From: Parachlamydiales bacterium
GTDB taxonomy: Bacteria > Chlamydiota > Chlamydiia > Chlamydiales > SM23-39
Direction: 5' to 3'
Assembly: GCA_016935395.1 (NCBI GenBank)
Contig: JAFGQY010000110.1
Span: forward strand, 1-37,589
Length of the DNA stretch: 37,589 bases
Position 1 is the stretch's first letter. The number at the start of each line of letters is the position of its first letter. This document shows, one piece after another, positions 33,951 through 37,589 of the stretch. The position numbers were made by a program, and so were the translations under genes. The notes beneath the pieces were generated by a model. The model was not told where the DNA came from, searched no databases, and saw nothing but the letters and a program-made list of their open reading frames with translations.

Positions 33951-34694
33951 TTAGATTAGTTTATTGAACATTTCAAAAAGATTTTTAATTTCATTTTTTT
34001 GATCTTCATTTGGATTGAAGTGCGGGTGAGAAAATGAAGCTTTTAATTTTCTCAAACTTATTATAATTTGTTCTGCGATATCAGGCTGCCTTTTATCTTG
34101 ATCTGCTAAAGGAAATAATTTTCTAATAATTGATAAAAGCTCTTGTTTTGGCTGTCCCTGATAGTTTTTAACGATGTCCTGTTTTTTGTCGATATCACCT
34201 GATCTTGAAGCTAGAGTATATATTGCTTGTCTTGGCATTGAATCTATTCTTGGACGAAGATTTGTCGGCATTGACATATAAAAGTCATAATATTGTAAAA
34301 AGTTATAAGGCGTTTGTCTATTGCCATAGGTTGTCATAAGCCAAGTTGTAAAAGCTCCTTCTTTATAATTTTTTAAAAGTTTTTGAGCTTTTTTAACTCT
34401 TTCGCCGTGAAGTATAACCGCCTGATTTGTTATAGCTTTTACCTCAGAGGTAATAGTAATTAGTTCTAATAAATCTTTTTCAATATCTACATCTTTTTCT
34501 TCTTCTTTGTAGTTTTGTAAAATATTAGATAGATTCTCTTTTTCATCTTCATTAAGAGTATTTAATTTAAAGACGCCTGAGAAACTTGATAAACTTCCTT
34601 GAGCGGATTTTTCTGCTAATGCAGTCATTTTTGCTTTATTTTCATTTTCTTTTGATCTTAATCTTAAATTTAAAAGATCATTAAATTTTACCAT
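33951..34694 (-). CDS. pGP6-D-like chlamydial virulence-plasmid protein homologue
   Basis: A 247-residue cytoplasmic helical protein resembling chlamydial pGP6-D and its chromosomal copy (CT583 in C. trachomatis, from memory). Recognition is from overall pattern: FTTWLMTTYGNRQTPYNFLQ, YYDFYMSMPTNLRPRIDSMP and LASRSGDIDKKQDIV. Its position directly after a parA gene and thrS also fits. The function is unknown; pGP6-D is encoded on the chlamydial plasmid. AGGAG lies about ten bases before the ATG. It is the third gene of the operon, 29 bases after parA. Confidence 0.8.
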   Translation of the reverse strand: MVKFNDLLNLRLRSKENENKAKMTALAEKSAQGSLSSFSGVFKLNTLNEDEKENLSNILQNYKEEEKDVDIEKDLLELITITSEVKAITNQAVILHGERVKKAQKLLKNYKEGAFTTWLMTTYGNRQTPYNFLQYYDFYMSMPTNLRPRIDSMPRQAIYTLASRSGDIDKKQDIVKNYQGQPKQELLSIIRKLFPLADQDKRQPDIAEQIIISLRKLKASFSHPHFNPNEDQKNEIKNLFEMFNKLI

Positions 34695-34723
34695 TTTAAT
34701 ATTACTCCTAATGTAAAGCGGTT

Positions 34724-35485
34724 TTACATTTTTTTTGCTTTTTGTAAAAATTCTTTAGTTAGCGCTTTGTAATCTTCAGAAGCTCGGCTATTTGGAGAGG
34801 TTTTAAAAACAGGGTTTCCATAAATTGTTGCTTCTGAGATTGAAATATCTCTTCTTACTTTTGATTTAAGTAATTTTCCGGGAAAAGTTTCTTCGATTAT
34901 TTTTGAAAAATCATCGTTGCTTTTTCCTCTTGGATACCAAAAAGACAAAGCAATTCCCATTACTGTTAAGTTGTGTCTTTCAGAAATGTTTTTAATAAAA
35001 ACTGAAAGTCTTTGCAGTCCTTTAATACTGTAAAATTCTGGTGTGGCGCAAATGAGAGATCTGTTTGCTGCAATTAGAGCAGACTCGGTAAGCCAACAAA
35101 TTGAAGGAGGCGTATCGATAAAGATAAAATCGTAGTCTAAAGGAGCCAGGATCTCTTTAAGCCTTTCATGAGAATACCTGTCAGAGGCTAAAGAACCGGT
35201 TACTTCGATTCTTTCAAGCCAGGCATCTGCAGGCACCAAATCTAAATTGGGAATTGATGTTTTCAAAATGACATCTTTAATTGACTTTTCTTTTTGTAGA
35301 ACAGGAGACATGCTGTCCTGTTCATCCGGATCAAAACCAAGACCAGTTGTCAAATTGGCTTGAGAATCAAAATCAATTAAAAGAACCCTTTTTTTATGAT
35401 AAAGCGCTAGCGCAGAACCAATATGTAAGCATGTTGATGTTTTAGCTGTGCCGCCTTTGAAACTAGTTATTGCAATAGTTTCCAC
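34724..35485 (-). CDS. parA: ParA-family ATPase (pGP5-D/CT582-like)
   Basis: A 253-residue ParA/Soj-type ATPase. The deviant Walker A is KGGTAKTSTC, the next conserved block IDFDSQANLTTGLG, and Walker B FIFIDTPPS. The start is a GTG at 35485 with AAAGGGG about ten bases upstream. No ParB gene lies beside it; instead the pGP6-D-like gene follows, repeating the pGP5-D/pGP6-D pairing of the chlamydial plasmid. It may take part in chromosome segregation or, as plasmid pGP5-D does, affect gene expression. The distance to thrS upstream is 21 bases. Confidence 0.9.
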   Translation of the reverse strand: METIAITSFKGGTAKTSTCLHIGSALALYHKKRVLLIDFDSQANLTTGLGFDPDEQDSMSPVLQKEKSIKDVILKTSIPNLDLVPADAWLERIEVTGSLASDRYSHERLKEILAPLDYDFIFIDTPPSICWLTESALIAANRSLICATPEFYSIKGLQRLSVFIKNISERHNLTVMGIALSFWYPRGKSNDDFSKIIEETFPGKLLKSKVRRDISISEATIYGNPVFKTSPNSRASEDYKALTKEFLQKAKKM

Positions 35486-35506
35486 AAAAAAATCCCCTTT
35501 TAGTTT

Positions 35507-37423
35507 TTAACTTGCCACAAAAGGAGATAATAATGCTTTTTTTATTTTTTCTAAAATTACTTTTTCTAAAAATTCAGAAATTTTTAATTCACCGCGTCTT
35601 ACATTGTCTCTTGTTCTAAGGTTGATGGTGTTGTTTTCCATTTCTTGATCTCCAACAGTTAGCATGTAATTTATTTTCAAAAGCTGAGCGTTTCTAATTT
35701 TTTTAGAAACAGATTCATTTGAATCATCAACGTCAACCGGAAGATTTGTTTTTTCAATAATCTCATTTTTAATTTTATGTGCATATTCATTATGTCTATC
35801 AGCAACCGGTATTATTCTAATTGCTCTTGGAGACAGCCAAAGAGGAAAATTTCCTGCAAAGTGTTCGATCAACACTCCAAAAAACCTTTCTATAGATCCA
35901 AATAAGGCTCTGTGGATCATAATAGGTCTTTTATGAGATCCATCCATATCGACATATTTTAAATCAAATTTTTCAGGAAGAGACATGTCTAACTGAATTG
36001 TTCCACATTGCCAATCCCTTTTTAAAGCATCTTGAATGTGAAGATCAATTTTAGGACCATAGAACGCTCCGTCTCCTTCATTAATTTTATAAGATTTTCC
36101 ATAATCATCTAAAGCGCCTTTAAGACCCTTAGTAGCTATTTCCCAATCCTGATCTGTTCCCATTGATTTTTCAGGTCTTGTTGAAAGCTCTAATTTATAA
36201 GAAAGACCAAAAGTCATATATATTTTCTCAGCGAGATCCAAAAGTTCCAAAATCTGATCTTTAATTTGGTTAGGTGTCATAAAAACATGAGCGTCATCTT
36301 GATGGAAAGATCTAACTCTAAAAAGACCATTTAAAGCTCCTGAAAATTCATGTCTGTGAACAAGGCCTATTTCTGAAACCTTTAGTGGAAACTCTTTATA
36401 GCTATGAACATTAGAACTATAATACAACATGCACCCAGGGCAGTTCATGGGCTTTATTGCAAACTCCCTATCTTCAATGGAAGTAATATACATATTTTCT
36501 TTGTAATAAAACCAGTGACCCGATCTTTCCCAAAGTTCTTTTGTTAAAATGATAGGTGTTTTGATTTCAATATAGTCTTTTTCTTTTAAGCACATGTTTA
36601 AAAATTCTAAAAGATTATTCCATATGTAAAGTCCTTTAGGAAAAATAAATGGCATTCCGGGAGCTTCTTCTTTTAAAGCAAAAAGATTCAGTTTTTGACC
36701 AAGCATTTTATGGTCTCGTTTTTTTGCCTCTTCTAAAAATGTTAAATAGTTTTGAAGCATCTGTTTGTCGGGAAAGGATATACCATAGATTCTTGTAAGC
36801 ATTTCATTTTTAGAATCTCCTTTCCAATAAGCTCCAGATGTTTTTGTAACTTTAAAAGCTTTTATTTTTGAAAGTATTGGTAAGTGAGGGCCTCTACAAA
36901 GATCTATAAACTCCCCTTGCTTATATGCCGATATTACCCCATCTTCAAATTCATTTATCAGAGCTGTTTTGTAGGGGTTATTTTTAAAAGCATCTATAGC
37001 CTCTTTTTTTGATCCAAACTCTTGTCTTATGGGTTTTAAAGATTCGGCTATTATTTTTTTTGCTTCTTTTTCTATTTTATCTAAGTCTTCTTCTGTAATT
37101 TTTAAATTTGCAAAGTCATAATAAAAGCCATTTTCAATAGATGGTCCTATTGTTGGTGAAGCATCCGGATAAAGTCTCATAACAGCTTGAGCTAAAACGT
37201 GAGCCGATGAATGCCAAAAAATTGACTGTCCTTCTTTGCTGTCAAAAGATAAAAATTTTACTTTATCTCCATCTTTTAAAATATGATGAAGATCAAGTGT
37301 TGTATCATTAACCGTCATAGCAATAGCATCTTTTGGAGAAGTCAATTTTAGCTTTTCAGCTAAAGTCAAGCCATTAGAATCTTTTTCTATTTCAACTTTT
37401 TTATCTTCAACATATACAAACAT
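35507..37423 (-). CDS. thrS: threonyl-tRNA synthetase
   Basis: A 638-residue class II synthetase charging tRNA-Thr. Domains in order are a TGS domain (~1-60), the N-terminal editing domain with HSSAHVLAQAV, and the catalytic core. The core has the zinc-site region PMNCPGCMLYY, motif 2 RHEFSGALNGLFRVRSFHQD and motif 3 RPIMIHRALFGSIERFFG. A C-terminal anticodon-binding domain follows (~540-638). AGGTG lies five bases before the ATG. Length is standard. It leads the operon thrS-parA-pGP6-D-like, the same order as CT581-CT583. Confidence 0.97.
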   Translation of the reverse strand: MFVYVEDKKVEIEKDSNGLTLAEKLKLTSPKDAIAMTVNDTTLDLHHILKDGDKVKFLSFDSKEGQSIFWHSSAHVLAQAVMRLYPDASPTIGPSIENGFYYDFANLKITEEDLDKIEKEAKKIIAESLKPIRQEFGSKKEAIDAFKNNPYKTALINEFEDGVISAYKQGEFIDLCRGPHLPILSKIKAFKVTKTSGAYWKGDSKNEMLTRIYGISFPDKQMLQNYLTFLEEAKKRDHKMLGQKLNLFALKEEAPGMPFIFPKGLYIWNNLLEFLNMCLKEKDYIEIKTPIILTKELWERSGHWFYYKENMYITSIEDREFAIKPMNCPGCMLYYSSNVHSYKEFPLKVSEIGLVHRHEFSGALNGLFRVRSFHQDDAHVFMTPNQIKDQILELLDLAEKIYMTFGLSYKLELSTRPEKSMGTDQDWEIATKGLKGALDDYGKSYKINEGDGAFYGPKIDLHIQDALKRDWQCGTIQLDMSLPEKFDLKYVDMDGSHKRPIMIHRALFGSIERFFGVLIEHFAGNFPLWLSPRAIRIIPVADRHNEYAHKIKNEIIEKTNLPVDVDDSNESVSKKIRNAQLLKINYMLTVGDQEMENNTINLRTRDNVRRGELKISEFLEKVILEKIKKALLSPFVAS

Positions 37424-37448
37424 ATTTTCACCTGATTTTTTTTATGCA

Positions 37449-37476
37449 ATTATAACTACATACATTTTACATCAAA
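37449..37476 (-). promoter_or_regulatory. candidate promoter of the thrS operon
   Basis: On the minus strand TTTGAT (37476-37471), a 16-base spacer and a perfect TATAAT (37454-37449) lie just upstream of thrS, giving a leader of roughly 20 bases. I see no T-box or attenuator. Beyond it, 37477-37589 holds no recognisable feature. Confidence 0.5.
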
Positions 37477-37589
37477 TGAGCCAAAGAAAAAAACTAAAAA
37501 TTTAAAATTAATTATTTTTCCATATGTTAAATTCTTTGCTAAAGAAAAAAGATATGATATATATTTTATTTTTTTGAAATAGAGTGACT

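Noticed and set aside
1-37589. CRISPR arrays, insertion sequences, prophage genes, rRNA
   Set aside because: No regularly spaced direct repeats, transposase, integrase or rRNA segments were seen on either strand.

Overview
The window looks like chromosome from a member of the Chlamydiae outside the family Chlamydiaceae. It is very AT-rich. Several gene groups keep an order I recall from Chlamydia trachomatis: dus/yggT divergent from a CT646-CT647-CT648-ygfA-like series followed later by recA; an ispA/glmU-like pair; and thrS-parA-pGP6-D-like. The greA product has the very long N-terminal extension typical of chlamydiae. A glucokinase gene and a large family of MOMP-like porins point to an environmental, Simkania- or Rhabdochlamydia-like lineage. 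The CT-number correspondences and the lineage come from memory and inference, not from a database search.

Left part (1-11363). A partial YjbH-type outer-membrane gene runs off the left edge on the minus strand. It is divergent from greA, rdgB and a YacP-like NYN-domain gene. These converge on a tightly overlapped minus-strand operon, yggT-dus-acyP. Divergent from that operon is a plus-strand operon encoding a PilM/GspL-like bitopic protein, a PilO/GspM-like bitopic protein, a MORN-type lipoprotein and 5-formyltetrahydrofolate cyclo-ligase. A small secreted cysteine-rich protein follows on the minus strand.

Centre (11480-25604). Twelve consecutive plus-strand genes encode paralogous outer-membrane beta-barrel proteins of the MOMP-like/Lpg1974 type, about 14 kb in total. 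Rho-independent terminators split them into seven transcription units: 1, 2, 3-4, 5, 6, 7-8-9 and 10-11-12. Products 1-6 carry a Cys/Pro-rich segment between the signal peptide and the barrel; products 7-12 have largely lost it. Long near-identical blocks shared between some copies suggest recent duplication or gene conversion. In C. trachomatis ygfA and recA are neighbours as I recall, so the array (with glk) appears to occupy that junction.

Right part (25606-37589). glk is divergent from recA, which converges on ispA and a stand-alone GlmU-like beta-helix acyltransferase gene. The largest gene-poor stretch (about 29325-29751) holds tRNA-Pro(GGG) and a cluster of DnaA-box-like 9-mers. Then come ung, an MFS transporter gene, a small coiled-coil protein gene, an HlyD-type adaptor gene and an Rsm22/METTL17-like gene with four candidate Fe-S cysteines. 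A strong bidirectional terminator separates these from the minus-strand operon thrS-parA-pGP6-D-like.

The main point of interest is the porin array and its graded, probably disulfide-forming N-terminal domains. Second is the CT646-648-like trio, which could supply the missing inner-membrane platform of the chlamydial type II secretion system.
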